From assembly GCA_035689185.1 (NCBI GenBank), contig DASSLY010000032.1, positions 1 to 64,000 of the forward strand: a stretch of 64,000 nucleotides of DNA. The letters run 5' to 3'. Made by a program: the position numbers and the translations under genes. The notes beneath the pieces were generated by a model that saw only the letters and a program-made list of their open reading frames with translations, made no database searches and was not told where the DNA came from. Below, piece after piece: positions 25,701-34,876 of this stretch; the stretch's first letter is position 1, and every line of letters begins with the position of its first letter. This stretch comes from DASSLY01 sp035689185. Its GTDB lineage: Bacteria > Actinomycetota > Actinomycetes > Actinomycetales > Dermatophilaceae.

Positions 25701-26420
25701 TCAGCCGTTGCGCTGGGTGGTGTGGTGGCCGGGCACCCGGAACAGGACCACCGCCAGGGCCAGCAGCCAGGCGCACCAGGTGACGTAGCCGGCGAAGTTG
25801 GTGAGGGCTGCGGCGCCGACGATTGGGATCACGACGCCGGTGGCGATCAGCGCTGCGGCGGCGTATCCGATGAACGCGAGCCAGCGCGGCAACACGGAGC
25901 GGCGCAACGCGACCACGACGAGGACGGTGAATGTTGCGGTGAGCGCGTAGCCGAGTGTCTCCCCAACCGCCTTGCCCAGCACGGTGTGCCACAGCTGGAA
26001 GCGGTCCTCGGCGTCGGCACGCTGCGCCGGGTCGAGCGCGTCGCGGCTGATGCCCGGCACCAGGGTGACCCAGCGCTGCAGGCCGACGACCTGGACGGTG
26101 GCCGCGGCGATCCCGACACCGGCGATCCAGCGCCCGAGGCGACCGCCGGCGATCCGGCCCAGCCAGATACCTGCCGGGGCCATCAAGGCCGCGCTGACGG
26201 CGAGGACCAGGAACCAGGCCATCACCGCCCCCTGGTGCTCCCGGAACAGAGCCAGGATGTCGGCGGTCGGCTCCTCGAGGATCTGGGGGTACTCGAAGAC
26301 AGAACCAAGCACCGTGAAGCCGGCGATGGCAAGCGCTGACGCGAGCGCCAGGGCTGCGCCAGCCCGGCGTACGGTCGCGCGGTTCGGTGTGTGGACGACG
26401 CTGTTGCCGAACGTGGTCAT
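25701..26420 (-). CDS. DUF4386-like six-helix membrane protein
   Basis: A 239-aa integral membrane protein with about six hydrophobic segments (AALALASALAIAGFTVL, VMAWFLVLAVSAALM, LGYALTATFTVLVVVAL, ALIATGVVIPIVGAAAL). It resembles the DUF4386 group. ATG at 26420 is preceded by AGGAG. It is the last gene of a leftward operon divergent from an AfsR-type regulator and the first chromosomal gene beyond attR. Function unknown. Confidence 0.75.
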   Translation of the reverse strand: MTTFGNSVVHTPNRATVRRAGAALALASALAIAGFTVLGSVFEYPQILEEPTADILALFREHQGAVMAWFLVLAVSAALMAPAGIWLGRIAGGRLGRWIAGVGIAAATVQVVGLQRWVTLVPGISRDALDPAQRADAEDRFQLWHTVLGKAVGETLGYALTATFTVLVVVALRRSVLPRWLAFIGYAAAALIATGVVIPIVGAAALTNFAGYVTWCAWLLALAVVLFRVPGHHTTQRNG

Positions 26421-26435
26421 GGTCTACTCCTGCGG

Positions 26436-27392
26436 TCAGTTGGGTTGGGTCAGTGAACGGGGGGCTGGCGCGCGGTCGGCATACCAGGCGAGGGTGGCGG
26501 CGAGCGCGTCGTCGAGCGGGGTTGCCCGGTTGCCGAACGCGGCGCGGTACTTGCCGTCGTCGACGATCCACGGGTCGGTGAACTGGTAGAGCGTGAGGAG
26601 GTACTCGCGCATCGGGCGCTTGATCAGCCCGAGTGCGCGCAGCGTGCGGCGACCGGCGGCGAGCAGTCGCGGGTTGTTGCCGGCCAGTTGGTAGATCCGC
26701 TCGATCACCTGGCGAGTGGTGCGGGTCTGCGCGACCGGGAGGTGCCAGATCTGCCCGGTGCTGCCGGGCGCGCTGCCCAGGGTGATCAAGGCGGCGGCGA
26801 CGTCGGGGGCGTAGGAGTAGCTGTGCGGTTGCGCCGGGTCCCCCATCACCTGGGCCGTCCTGCCGGCGAGCGCGGGACCGAAGACAGTCTCGCCTAGCGC
26901 CGAGCGGGTCACGCCCGGGCCGAAGTAGTCGGACGCGCGGCCGATCACGACCTCGACCGCGCCCGCCGCGTGGGCGGCGAGGAGTTCGTCGGTCATCGCC
27001 GCCCGGGTGGCGGACTTCGCTGACGTCGGGTTCGCGGCCATCGTCTCGACCAGCGGCCGGCCGTGCGGCGGGCCGTAGGCGTAGAGGTTGTCCAGCACGA
27101 CGAGCCGGGCGCCGGCGCGGGCGGCGCCCGCGAGGACGCCCCGCTGCAGCGGCGGGAACTCCTGGTTCCAGCGGTCGTAGTTCATCGCGTTGAGGCAGAA
27201 GTACACGACGTCAGCGCCGGCGCAGACCGTGGTGGTGCAGGTGGCGTCGGTGGCGTCCCCACCGACGAGCGTGGCACCGGGCAGGGTGCCGCGACCGCCG
27301 CGGTTCACGGCTACCACGTCATGGCCATCCGCGACCAGCTGCTCGACGAGAGGCTGGCCGACCTGGCCGGTGCCAAAGACGACGTGGCGCAT
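26436..27392 (-). CDS. NAD-dependent epimerase/dehydratase-like protein
   Basis: A 318-aa extended short-chain dehydrogenase. The N-terminal nucleotide-binding motif is VVFGTGQVGQPLVEQL. A conserved LDNLYAYGPP segment follows (about 97-106); the usual YxxxK is not clear, so catalysis is uncertain. It overlaps the preceding gene by one base (TGATG) and is followed 15 bp later by the membrane protein. Substrate unknown. Confidence 0.78.
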   Translation of the reverse strand: MRHVVFGTGQVGQPLVEQLVADGHDVVAVNRGGRGTLPGATLVGGDATDATCTTTVCAGADVVYFCLNAMNYDRWNQEFPPLQRGVLAGAARAGARLVVLDNLYAYGPPHGRPLVETMAANPTSAKSATRAAMTDELLAAHAAGAVEVVIGRASDYFGPGVTRSALGETVFGPALAGRTAQVMGDPAQPHSYSYAPDVAAALITLGSAPGSTGQIWHLPVAQTRTTRQVIERIYQLAGNNPRLLAAGRRTLRALGLIKRPMREYLLTLYQFTDPWIVDDGKYRAAFGNRATPLDDALAATLAWYADRAPAPRSLTQPN

Positions 27393-27976
27393 CAGGAGCT
27401 CTTCTCTGGGCGGAGGCGGGTGTGGAGGGTGACGGGCAGGACGGCGGTGAGGAGCGTGACGACGATCGCGCCGGCGGAACCGAAGACGGTGAACTGGTCC
27501 TCAACCTGGACGCCGACGGTCACGGTCACCGCCCAGCCGATCGACCAGGTCGCGCCGAGGTAGGCCGGCCAGATCAGGGCGAGCGGTCCGGTCCGGGGGG
27601 CCATGGCGAGGGCCTGCGCGACGCCGACGGCGAGGCCGCAGATCGCGCCCATCAGGACTAGGTCCCCCAGGGTGGCCCGGAAGTCGACGGCCGGGGCGCC
27701 GACGGCAAGCCCGATGGCAAGCCCGGCGGCCGTGGCGAGGACCCAGGTGAGCAGGTCGCGCCGGTCGAGCCTGAGGGCGAGGGCCTGCGCGGTGCCGAGG
27801 ACGGTGCCGGTGAGCAGTCCCCCGGTGACCGCGGCGGGTGTGCTGTCGACGGGACCGCTGAGGATCATCGCGACCAGGCCGCCGAGCGGGAACCCGGCGA
27901 AGGACGCCAGCCAGAGCGCGACGGTGCGCGCAATCGACGGGCGGGTGCTCGGCGCTGCGGCAGTGAGCCGTGACAT
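27392..27976 (-). CDS. Integral membrane protein, unknown function
   Basis: A 194-aa protein with about five hydrophobic segments, including WLASFAGFPLGGLVAMIL, LLTWVLATAAGLAIGLAVG and AIVVTLLTAVLPVTL. No recognisable enzymatic motif. ATG at 27976 follows GGAGAAG. It belongs to the leftward operon with the epimerase-like gene. Position opposite an AfsR-type regulator suggests it is a target of that regulator. Confidence 0.68.
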   Translation of the reverse strand: MSRLTAAAPSTRPSIARTVALWLASFAGFPLGGLVAMILSGPVDSTPAAVTGGLLTGTVLGTAQALALRLDRRDLLTWVLATAAGLAIGLAVGAPAVDFRATLGDLVLMGAICGLAVGVAQALAMAPRTGPLALIWPAYLGATWSIGWAVTVTVGVQVEDQFTVFGSAGAIVVTLLTAVLPVTLHTRLRPEKSS

Positions 27977-27994
27977 GTTGCTTCTCCGTTCTGG

Positions 27995-28321
27995 TCAGTT
28001 CCGGGGCACGGGCCGGCCGGCGATCCACGCCGCCAGCAGGTGGTCGGGGTGGTCCGCGAGGTGGTCGCGGACGAGCACGTCGAGCAGGTCGGTGTCGCCC
28101 TGCAGGTGGGCCTCGGCGAGGACCACGAGCTGGCGCTCGCGGGCGACCGTGGCCAGCTCGGCAGCGCGGGCCAGGTGCCCGGCGTCCCGGCTGAGCATCG
28201 CCGCAGCGACCAGGACGGACGCCGAGTCGGTGGTCGGGGCCAGCTCGAGCACCTCGGCCGCGGCGCCGGGGTCACCGCCGACGAGGCGGCGGAGGAGGCT
28301 GACGCTGAGATGGGTGGGCAC
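27995..28321 (-). CDS. Small helical protein, unknown function
   Basis: A 108-aa Ala/Leu-rich helical protein (AAAEVLELAPTTDSASVLVAAAML and similar) reminiscent of TPR or HEAT-like helical pairs. GTG 28321 is the start used; no better one is seen. It is the first gene of the leftward operon, 112 bp from the divergent AfsR-like start. The sequence somewhat recalls the C-terminal TPR part of that regulator, but I would not claim homology. Confidence 0.5.
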   Translation of the reverse strand: MPTHLSVSLLRRLVGGDPGAAAEVLELAPTTDSASVLVAAAMLSRDAGHLARAAELATVARERQLVVLAEAHLQGDTDLLDVLVRDHLADHPDHLLAAWIAGRPVPRN

Positions 28322-28433
28322 AGGACGACGGTGGACGTGGGCGCTGACGATGCGCTGACGGACTGCTCATGGGGCCGGGTGCGCGGGGGCCGAGGCCGGT
28401 GACGACGCGATGGGCCGGTCCTAGGCTCGGACG

Positions 28434-31427
28434 ATGCTGTCGGTGTCCGTGCTCGGGACTGTCGAGGTTGTCCGGGACGGCGTCCGGCTCGACGTTCCCG
28501 CGGGCAAGACCTCTGAGTTGCTGGCCCGGCTAGCCCTCGCAGCGGGGTCGCACGTGCGCGCGGACGCGCTCATCGAGGACCTGTGGTCGACGCCGACTGA
28601 GCGCAACACCTTGCAGTCGAAGGTCTCCCAGCTGCGCCGGGCGCTGGGCGACCGGGATCTGGTCGTGGGCTCCCAGGACGGTTACGTCCTGGGCATCGAT
28701 CCGGCTGCCGTGGACGCCGTCCGGGTCGTCCAACTCGCTGCGCAGGCGACGCAGGCACGGGCCGCGGGTGACGCGGCTACGGCGCTGGATCGGGCGCGCG
28801 AGGGGCTGGCGCTCTTTCGCGGGGACGTGCTCGTCGACGTCGGCGGCTGGGCGGCCCCGCACCGCACCCGGCTGGAACACGTGCGGCTCGGCCTGGTCGA
28901 GGATGCGATGGCCGCCCGCGTCGAGCTCGGTGCCGGCGCCGAGGTCGTCGGCGAGCTCGAGACACTGGTCGAACAGCACCCGCTCCGCGAGGGTCTGTGG
29001 ACTTCGCTCATCACCGCGCTCTACCGGGCCGGCAGGCAGGCCGAGGCGCTCGCGGCGTACCGGACGGTGCGACGGATGCTCCTCGACGAGCTCGGGATCG
29101 AGCCGGGGCAGGCGCTGCGCTTGCTGGGGCGCCTGGTCCTGCAGCAGAGCCCGAGCCTGGACACCGGTGGGCGACCCCAGGCGACCGGTGTGCCCGGCAA
29201 CCTGCCCGTGCCGGTAGCACCGATGGTCGGTCGTGACCAGGACCTCGAGGCTCTGGTCTCCGCGATGGGCAAGCACCGGCTGGTGACCGTGGTGGGCACT
29301 GCCGGAGTGGGCAAGACCCGGCTCGCCGTCGAGGCCGGGCGCGGGCTGACGGCACCGGGCGGGGTCTGGCTGGTGCGACTGGACACGATCGACACGGGCG
29401 CCGGGCTGCCGCAGGTCGTGGCCGAGACCCTGCACGTGCCCGGTGGCGAGCAGGCGCTCCGCGAACGGCTTGCCGGTGCGGGGACGGTCCTGCTGCTGGA
29501 CAACTGCGAGCACGTGGTCGAGCCGGCGGGCGCGTTGGCGCGGTCCCTGCTGGACGCGGTACCGCAGCTGCGCGTGCTCGCGACCAGCCAGCTCCCGCTG
29601 GGTCTGGAGGACGAGCACGTGCACCCGCTCGAACCTCTCAGCCAGGACCAGTCCGTCACCCTGTTCGCCCTCCGCGCCCGGCAGCTGCGGCGCGGGATCG
29701 TGATGGACTGCGACACGGTCGCGGCCGTGGTCGAGGTGTGCCGGTCCCTGGACGGCCTGCCGTTGGCGATCGAGCTCGCGGCCTCGCGGGTGCGCTCGAT
29801 GTCGGTCCGCGACATCGCGCGACACCTGGACGACCGGTTCGTGCTGCTGCGCGACCCGACCAGCTCGCGATCCGAGCGGCGCCGGGCCTTGGCCGGCGCG
29901 ATCGCCTGGAGCTACGAGCTGCTGTTCCCCGACGACCAACGCGCCCTGTGGGCGCTGTCCTGCTTCGCCGGGGACGCAGGCCTGGACGCCACCGAGCACG
30001 TGCTCGTCGCGCTCGGGGTGCCCCGCACCGCGGTGCTCGACACGATCGGCCGGCTGGTCGACCGGAGCCTGACCAGCGTCGAGGACACCGAGGGCGGCGC
30101 GGTGCGCTACCGTCTGCTCGACTCCATCCAGGCCTTCGCCGCGGCGCGGATGGCCGAGTCCGGTGAGGCGCCAACGGCCGCGTCCGCACATGCCGCCTGG
30201 TACGCCGCGACCGCGGCCTGGTGCGCGGAGCACGTCCGGGGCGACCGCCAGCCCGAGTGCTTGGTGATCGCGCGGACGGAACGCGCGAACGTCGACGTTG
30301 CGTTGGCGTGGTGCGCCGCGCACGACCCCAGCCTGGGGCTGCGGATCGTGAACGGGTTCGGCTGGACCTGGGTCGTGCTGGGCGACGGCTCGGCGGGTGC
30401 GGCCCGGATCCGTCAGGCCCTGACGCCGCTGGCCCCGGCGCGGGAGCGGGCCACTGCCCTCCTGCTGGCCGGTTGGCTGGAGGCCTCGGCCGGCAACGTC
30501 GCGCTCGCCGAGGCGGACCTTGACAGTGCCGCCGACCTGACGACGGGACTGGACGACCCCGTGATCGTCGCCGACGTCGAGCGCCACCGCGCCTTTCTCG
30601 CCATCCAGCAGGGACGGCCCGACCGAGTGCTCTCCCACGCGGCGGCCGCCCTGGCAACCTACCGTCGGCTCGACCTGCCGTGGCACACCGCGGCCGGCCT
30701 GCTGCTGTCAGCCTACGGATCCCTGATGCTGGGCGACACGGCGGCCGCGACCCGGAACGCCACCGAAGCGGTCGGTCTGCTGCGGCCGATCGGCGACTCA
30801 TGGGGGATGGTGCATGCAGAGGCCATGCTGGGCGGGATCGCACAGGCCGAGCACCGGTATGACGACGCGGCGCGCGCGCTCGCACGGGCCGCCGACGAGT
30901 CCGCCATCCTGGGGTTCCGCGGCCAGGCCGCCTTGCACCGCGCCACCCTGGCGCGCGTCCAGCAGCGCGTCGCCGACCCTGCGGCGGTTGCCTCCTTCGC
31001 GCAGGCGATCCAGGACGCGCTGTCGGTGGGCGACGGGCGACTCGCCGCCACCGCCCGGCTCCACCTGGCCCGGATGCTGCGGGGGACCGGCAAGGGCGCC
31101 GACGCCGTCGCCCTGCTCGAGGAGAACGAGCGGTGGTACCGCTCCGCCGGCGGCGGCGACTACGCCCTGCTCACGCGCTGCGTGCTCGCGGCCCAGCGCG
31201 ACGACGACCAGACGCTGCGATCGGTGCTGGCCGACGCCCGGGCCACTGCCAACTTGGAGGTGCAAGTCTTCGCGCTCGACGCGCTCGCCCGCCTCGCCGC
31301 ACGGTCGGGCGACCGCGATACCGCCGTCGCCCTGCTCGCGGAGTCGGACCGCCTCGCGGACGCGGTCAGCCACCTCGTCGACGCGAGCGACCGCATCGAC
31401 GCTGCTGCGGCACGGGAATTCGGGTGA
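28434..31427 (+). CDS. AfsR/SARP-family regulator with NB-ARC ATPase and TPR
   Basis: A 997-aa transcription factor. Residues 1-90 form an OmpR-type winged helix (DALIEDLWSTPTERNTLQSKVSQLRRALG). About 95-240 is the bacterial transcriptional activator domain (FRGDVLVDVGGW, YRTVRRMLLDELGIEPG). About 275-520 is an NB-ARC ATPase with P-loop GTAGVGKTRLA and Walker B VLLLDNCEHV. The remainder is TPR-like helical repeats. Such proteins activate neighbouring genes in response to a signal sensed by the ATPase/TPR part. It is divergent from the leftward membrane-protein operon, the likely target. Length is typical. Confidence 0.9.
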   Translation: MLSVSVLGTVEVVRDGVRLDVPAGKTSELLARLALAAGSHVRADALIEDLWSTPTERNTLQSKVSQLRRALGDRDLVVGSQDGYVLGIDPAAVDAVRVVQLAAQATQARAAGDAATALDRAREGLALFRGDVLVDVGGWAAPHRTRLEHVRLGLVEDAMAARVELGAGAEVVGELETLVEQHPLREGLWTSLITALYRAGRQAEALAAYRTVRRMLLDELGIEPGQALRLLGRLVLQQSPSLDTGGRPQATGVPGNLPVPVAPMVGRDQDLEALVSAMGKHRLVTVVGTAGVGKTRLAVEAGRGLTAPGGVWLVRLDTIDTGAGLPQVVAETLHVPGGEQALRERLAGAGTVLLLDNCEHVVEPAGALARSLLDAVPQLRVLATSQLPLGLEDEHVHPLEPLSQDQSVTLFALRARQLRRGIVMDCDTVAAVVEVCRSLDGLPLAIELAASRVRSMSVRDIARHLDDRFVLLRDPTSSRSERRRALAGAIAWSYELLFPDDQRALWALSCFAGDAGLDATEHVLVALGVPRTAVLDTIGRLVDRSLTSVEDTEGGAVRYRLLDSIQAFAAARMAESGEAPTAASAHAAWYAATAAWCAEHVRGDRQPECLVIARTERANVDVALAWCAAHDPSLGLRIVNGFGWTWVVLGDGSAGAARIRQALTPLAPARERATALLLAGWLEASAGNVALAEADLDSAADLTTGLDDPVIVADVERHRAFLAIQQGRPDRVLSHAAAALATYRRLDLPWHTAAGLLLSAYGSLMLGDTAAATRNATEAVGLLRPIGDSWGMVHAEAMLGGIAQAEHRYDDAARALARAADESAILGFRGQAALHRATLARVQQRVADPAAVASFAQAIQDALSVGDGRLAATARLHLARMLRGTGKGADAVALLEENERWYRSAGGGDYALLTRCVLAAQRDDDQTLRSVLADARATANLEVQVFALDALARLAARSGDRDTAVALLAESDRLADAVSHLVDASDRIDAAAAREFG

Positions 31428-31619
31428 CCAGGCAGTGGGCCACCCCCGTTGCATTCCCGCTGATGCGCCTGTGCGGTCCACCAGGCGGTAACCGCCACCG
31501 CTCTCCGGGAGCGCCGAGGTAGGTGCGCCATACGCGTCTCCACGGGACGACCGCGAGGTGACGACAACCGGGGAACGGCTGACCACGGTGTCGGTCGTGT
31601 CCCCGTCCAGGCTGCCGGT

Positions 31620-32960
31620 CTAAGCGAGCCGGGTGAGGGCGGTGTCGATGGTGGTGACCGCGCGGTCGACCTCGGCCGGGGTGATCGTGGCCGGCGGCAC
31701 GACATGCAGCCGGTTCTCCGCCAGGAGGGGCAGCACGCCCAGTTCCAGCAGGGTGGACCGCAACCGCGCCATGGCGGCCGGGTCCAGCGGCCGCCGGGTC
31801 TCACGGTCGGCGACCAGCTCGACCGCCCAGAAGACACCGGTGCCGCGGACCTCGCCGACCAGCTCGTGCCGGGCGGCGAGATCGTGCAGCCCCGGGCCTA
31901 GGTGCTGGTCGCCGATCATGGCAGCGTTTTCGACGACGCCCTCTTCGGCCATCGCGGTCAGGCTGGCCACGATGCTTGCTGCCGCGAGCGGGTGGCCGGA
32001 GTAGGTGAGACCGCCTGGGAACACGCGGTCGTCGAATGCCGCGGACACCGGGTCGGAGATGATCACCCCGCCGACCGGGACGTAGCCGGAGTTCACGCCC
32101 TTGGCGAAGGTCACCAGGTCGGGGCGGACGTCGAAGGCGTCCAGGGCCAGCCACCGGCCGGTCCGGGCGAAGCCTGCCATCACCTCGTCCAGGATGAGCA
32201 GGATGCCGTAACGGTCGGCGATCGCTCGCACCCCGGGCAGGTAGCCGGGGGGTGGCACCAGGATTCCGGCCGTCCCCGGGATGGTCTCCAGCAAGATCGC
32301 GGCGACGGTGTCCGGTCCCTCGGCCTGGACGACGCGCTCCAGGTGGTGCAGCGCCCGGGCGCACTCCTCCTGCGGTGTCGTCGCCCAGAACTCGGTGCGG
32401 TACAGGTACGGGCCGAACGCGTGCACGTGGCCGCGGGCGAACTCGTTCGGTATGCGGCGCCAGTCACCGGTCGCGACGATCGCCGCCCCGGTGTTGCCGT
32501 GGTACGAGCGGTAGTGGGAGACGATCTTGTCGCGGCCGGTAGTGAGACGCGCCATACGGATTGCGTTCTCGTTCGCGTCGGCGCCGCCGTTGGTGAAGAA
32601 CACCTTGGAGAACCCCTCCGGTGCCCGCTGCAGGATCAGGCGCGCGGCCTCCGCGCGGGTCTCGTTGGCGTACGCCGGTGCCGCGGTCGCCAGCTTCTGC
32701 GCCTGCGCGACGATCGCCGCGACCACCTTGGGGTGCTGGTGGCCGAGGTTGGTGTAGACCAGCTGGCTGGACAGGTCCAGGTACTGCTTGCCGTCGTGGT
32801 CCCAGACGACGCAGCCGTTGCCGCCGGCGATGGGCAAGGGGGATAACTGCGCCTGCGCCGACCAGGACTGGAAGACCGACGCGGTATCCAGCCGGGCAAC
32901 GGCCGCGTTGCCGCGTTGGGGCACGTCGGTGGTCGAATGGCTCGCCGTCGGCGTCGTCAT
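31620..32960 (-). CDS. Class III PLP-dependent aminotransferase
   Basis: A 446-aa omega-amino-acid or GABA-type aminotransferase. Family features are FTNGGADANENAIRMAR (about 120), SYHGNTGAAIVATGDWRR, ILLILDEVMAGFARTGRW and the PLP lysine in FAKGVNSGYVPVGGV (about 280). The C-terminal small domain has VVPPATITPAEVDRAV. ATG 32960 is preceded by GGGAGG. The substrate cannot be read from sequence; putrescine, beta-alanine or GABA are possibilities. A decayed PucR-type regulator lies immediately upstream in the opposite direction, a common partner of such genes. Confidence 0.88.
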   Translation of the reverse strand: MTTPTASHSTTDVPQRGNAAVARLDTASVFQSWSAQAQLSPLPIAGGNGCVVWDHDGKQYLDLSSQLVYTNLGHQHPKVVAAIVAQAQKLATAAPAYANETRAEAARLILQRAPEGFSKVFFTNGGADANENAIRMARLTTGRDKIVSHYRSYHGNTGAAIVATGDWRRIPNEFARGHVHAFGPYLYRTEFWATTPQEECARALHHLERVVQAEGPDTVAAILLETIPGTAGILVPPPGYLPGVRAIADRYGILLILDEVMAGFARTGRWLALDAFDVRPDLVTFAKGVNSGYVPVGGVIISDPVSAAFDDRVFPGGLTYSGHPLAAASIVASLTAMAEEGVVENAAMIGDQHLGPGLHDLAARHELVGEVRGTGVFWAVELVADRETRRPLDPAAMARLRSTLLELGVLPLLAENRLHVVPPATITPAEVDRAVTTIDTALTRLA

Positions 32961-33060
32961 GCCTGCATCCTCCCTCGCGGCACCGGCTCATCTGGTCGCT
33001 CCGTCCAGCCGGCACGCGTCATACGTGCCACATTGTCGTCGCGAGACCCCCAGGTATGCC

Positions 33061-33220
33061 GTGCCACCCACCTTGGCGTCGTTGCTGCGACGCCCCGACC
33101 TTCACCTGCGGCTGGTTGCCGGCGCCGACGAGTCGGGAACCGGGCTGCCGACACCGCTGGTCTGGGCGCACAGCTGCGACCCGCGGGACGCCACGCCCTG
33201 GCTCACCGTGGGGTCCACAG
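33061..33220 (+). pseudogene. PucR-family regulator N-terminal remnant
   Basis: From GTG 33061 about 53 codons read PPTLASLLRRPDLHLRLVAG, then LVWAHSCDPRDATPWLTVG. This is the N-terminal domain of PucR-type regulators. Similarity ends where families continue with a conserved GGELLLTTG-type segment, and no C-terminal HTH is present. The frame then drifts into unrelated sequence. It is divergent from the aminotransferase. I infer a deleted regulator of that gene. Confidence 0.65.
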
Positions 33221-33358
33221 CTGCAACCACGCCCACACCCGAGACTGACGCCGCGCCGGCGACTCCACGGACCCACGCGCAGCTCAGCCAACCATCAGCC
33301 GACCTTGTTGAGGCCGTCCGTGCGCCGGCCCCCGGTGGTAGCGTTCGGTCAAAGGTCG

Positions 33359-34615
33359 GTGAGGGGCGTGGGACGATTCGCGCGGGTTGGCGCCGTCATC
33401 GTTGTCGTCTGCGCCGGATCAGTCTTGCCTCCCGGCGCGGCGGAGGCGGCCGCACTCTCGCCATCGGCAATCCACCTGTGCAGCGTCTCGTCGACGGAAC
33501 AAGCCGGCGACGGCGTCAGTTTCACGCCGTCAATGAGCGAAGATGGCCGCTACCTTGCGTTCGTTTCCGACTCGACCAATCTGGCGCAGCCGCACGGCAA
33601 GAACCAAAACCTCTACCTCCGCGACCGGCAGGCAGGGACGACCACCTCGGTCGACGTCAACGCTGCCGGCCAAGCGGGCAACGGGTTCGCACGATTTCCC
33701 GCGGTCAGCGCCGACGGCACCAGTGTCGCGTTCTACTCAACGTCGACGAACCTGGTGCCTAACGACAGCAACGGGGTCCCGGACATCTTCGTACGGTCGC
33801 TGACCGGCGGAGAACTGGAGCGGGTAAGCGTGTCCACGGCGGGCACAGAGGCCGACGGCTTCAGTTCCAGTCTCGGCATCAGTGCAACCGGGCGTTACGT
33901 CGCCTTCGTCTCGGCCGCCAACAACCTGACGGCCGACGACGATAACCCGGGTCCCGACGTGTTCGTCCGCGATCGCGCGGCAGGTACGACTCGCCGGGTG
34001 AGCGACCTGCCTGCCGGAGCCGACGTCGACGCATACTGGACGGCGATCAGCGGCGATGGGACAAGAGTGGCGTTTGCATCATTCACGAATGGCGCCCCAC
34101 GGCCAACGGTGGTTCAGGGAGTATTCCTCGTAGACGTGCGCACCCAGACGACGACGGTCGTCTCGGACCTGGACCCCGGCCCCTTCGCGCGGGTGGTGCT
34201 CAGCGGTGATGGGCGAAAGCTCGCCTTCACCTCGCAGGCCAACGGGGTCGTCGCGGGCGACGCGGACGGCAAGATCGACGTCTTCCTGTATCGCAGGGTC
34301 ACCGGGGTCACGGCGAAGGTGAGCCGACGGACACGCAACGGCATCACGGGCAGTCTTGCGATCACCCCGGACGGCCGCTACCTGGTCTTTTCCTCCGCCG
34401 ACATTGTGACGAACCCGACCGACGGCAAGCTCGTCCGCTTCGACACCACGACGGGCGCGAGGCGACGCCTGTCTCTGCCCGACGGGACCTTCATCCATGG
34501 CGGGCAACCGACGACCGCGCTTGGCGGCCGTCTCCTCGCGTTCCAGTCTGGCGTCCCAGGTCTGGACGCTGCGTACCCCGGGGCCTTCGGGGTCTTCACC
34601 GCCAGGCTCCGCTGA
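33359..34615 (+). CDS. Secreted TolB/PD40-type beta-propeller protein
   Basis: A 418-aa protein starting with a signal peptide (VGAVIVVVCAGSVLPPGAAEAAA). Repeated blades follow of the form DGRYLAFVSDSTNL, DGTSVAFYSTSTNL, TGRYVAFVSAANNL, DGTRVAFASF, DGRKLAFTSQAN and DGRYLVFSSAD, separated by VFVRDRAAGTTRRVS-like strands. These are PD40/TolB-like blades, about six. Export to the surface or medium is likely. GTG 33359 (AAAGG upstream) or 33368 are possible starts. No enzymatic motif. Function unknown. Confidence 0.75.
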   Translation: MRGVGRFARVGAVIVVVCAGSVLPPGAAEAAALSPSAIHLCSVSSTEQAGDGVSFTPSMSEDGRYLAFVSDSTNLAQPHGKNQNLYLRDRQAGTTTSVDVNAAGQAGNGFARFPAVSADGTSVAFYSTSTNLVPNDSNGVPDIFVRSLTGGELERVSVSTAGTEADGFSSSLGISATGRYVAFVSAANNLTADDDNPGPDVFVRDRAAGTTRRVSDLPAGADVDAYWTAISGDGTRVAFASFTNGAPRPTVVQGVFLVDVRTQTTTVVSDLDPGPFARVVLSGDGRKLAFTSQANGVVAGDADGKIDVFLYRRVTGVTAKVSRRTRNGITGSLAITPDGRYLVFSSADIVTNPTDGKLVRFDTTTGARRRLSLPDGTFIHGGQPTTALGGRLLAFQSGVPGLDAAYPGAFGVFTARLR

Positions 34616-34876
34616 CCGGGACCCGACGCGGTTTCGCGCACCGCGGCAGGTGCGGCCGCTGGCGGTTCGGGATGACGACGTGCCGCCGAGTCTTCGGGGT
34701 CGCTCCCGTCCCGCCCATGGACCAGCCGCACGTTCACCGGCTGCCAGCGCCCTCTCCCTCGCCGGTCGCACTGCCGGTCCCGGCGGTGACCACCGGCACA
34801 TCGGCTCGGCCGGCGGACCTCCCTTAACCCCAACCGGCAGGCCCGCTGAGCCCGGCAATGCCGGCCACACCCAGGA
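34616..34876. other. Intergenic, nothing recognised
   Basis: About 260 bp between the convergent propeller and isomerase genes. Open frames here lack homology. I see no clear terminator. Confidence 0.4.

Noticed and set aside
28530..30686. A 718-codon open frame antisense to the AfsR-type gene
   Set aside because: Shadow; no recognised sequence.
32788..33762. A 324-codon open frame as an intact PucR protein
   Set aside because: Only about 53 codons match; the remainder is unrelated and overlaps the start of the propeller gene in another frame.
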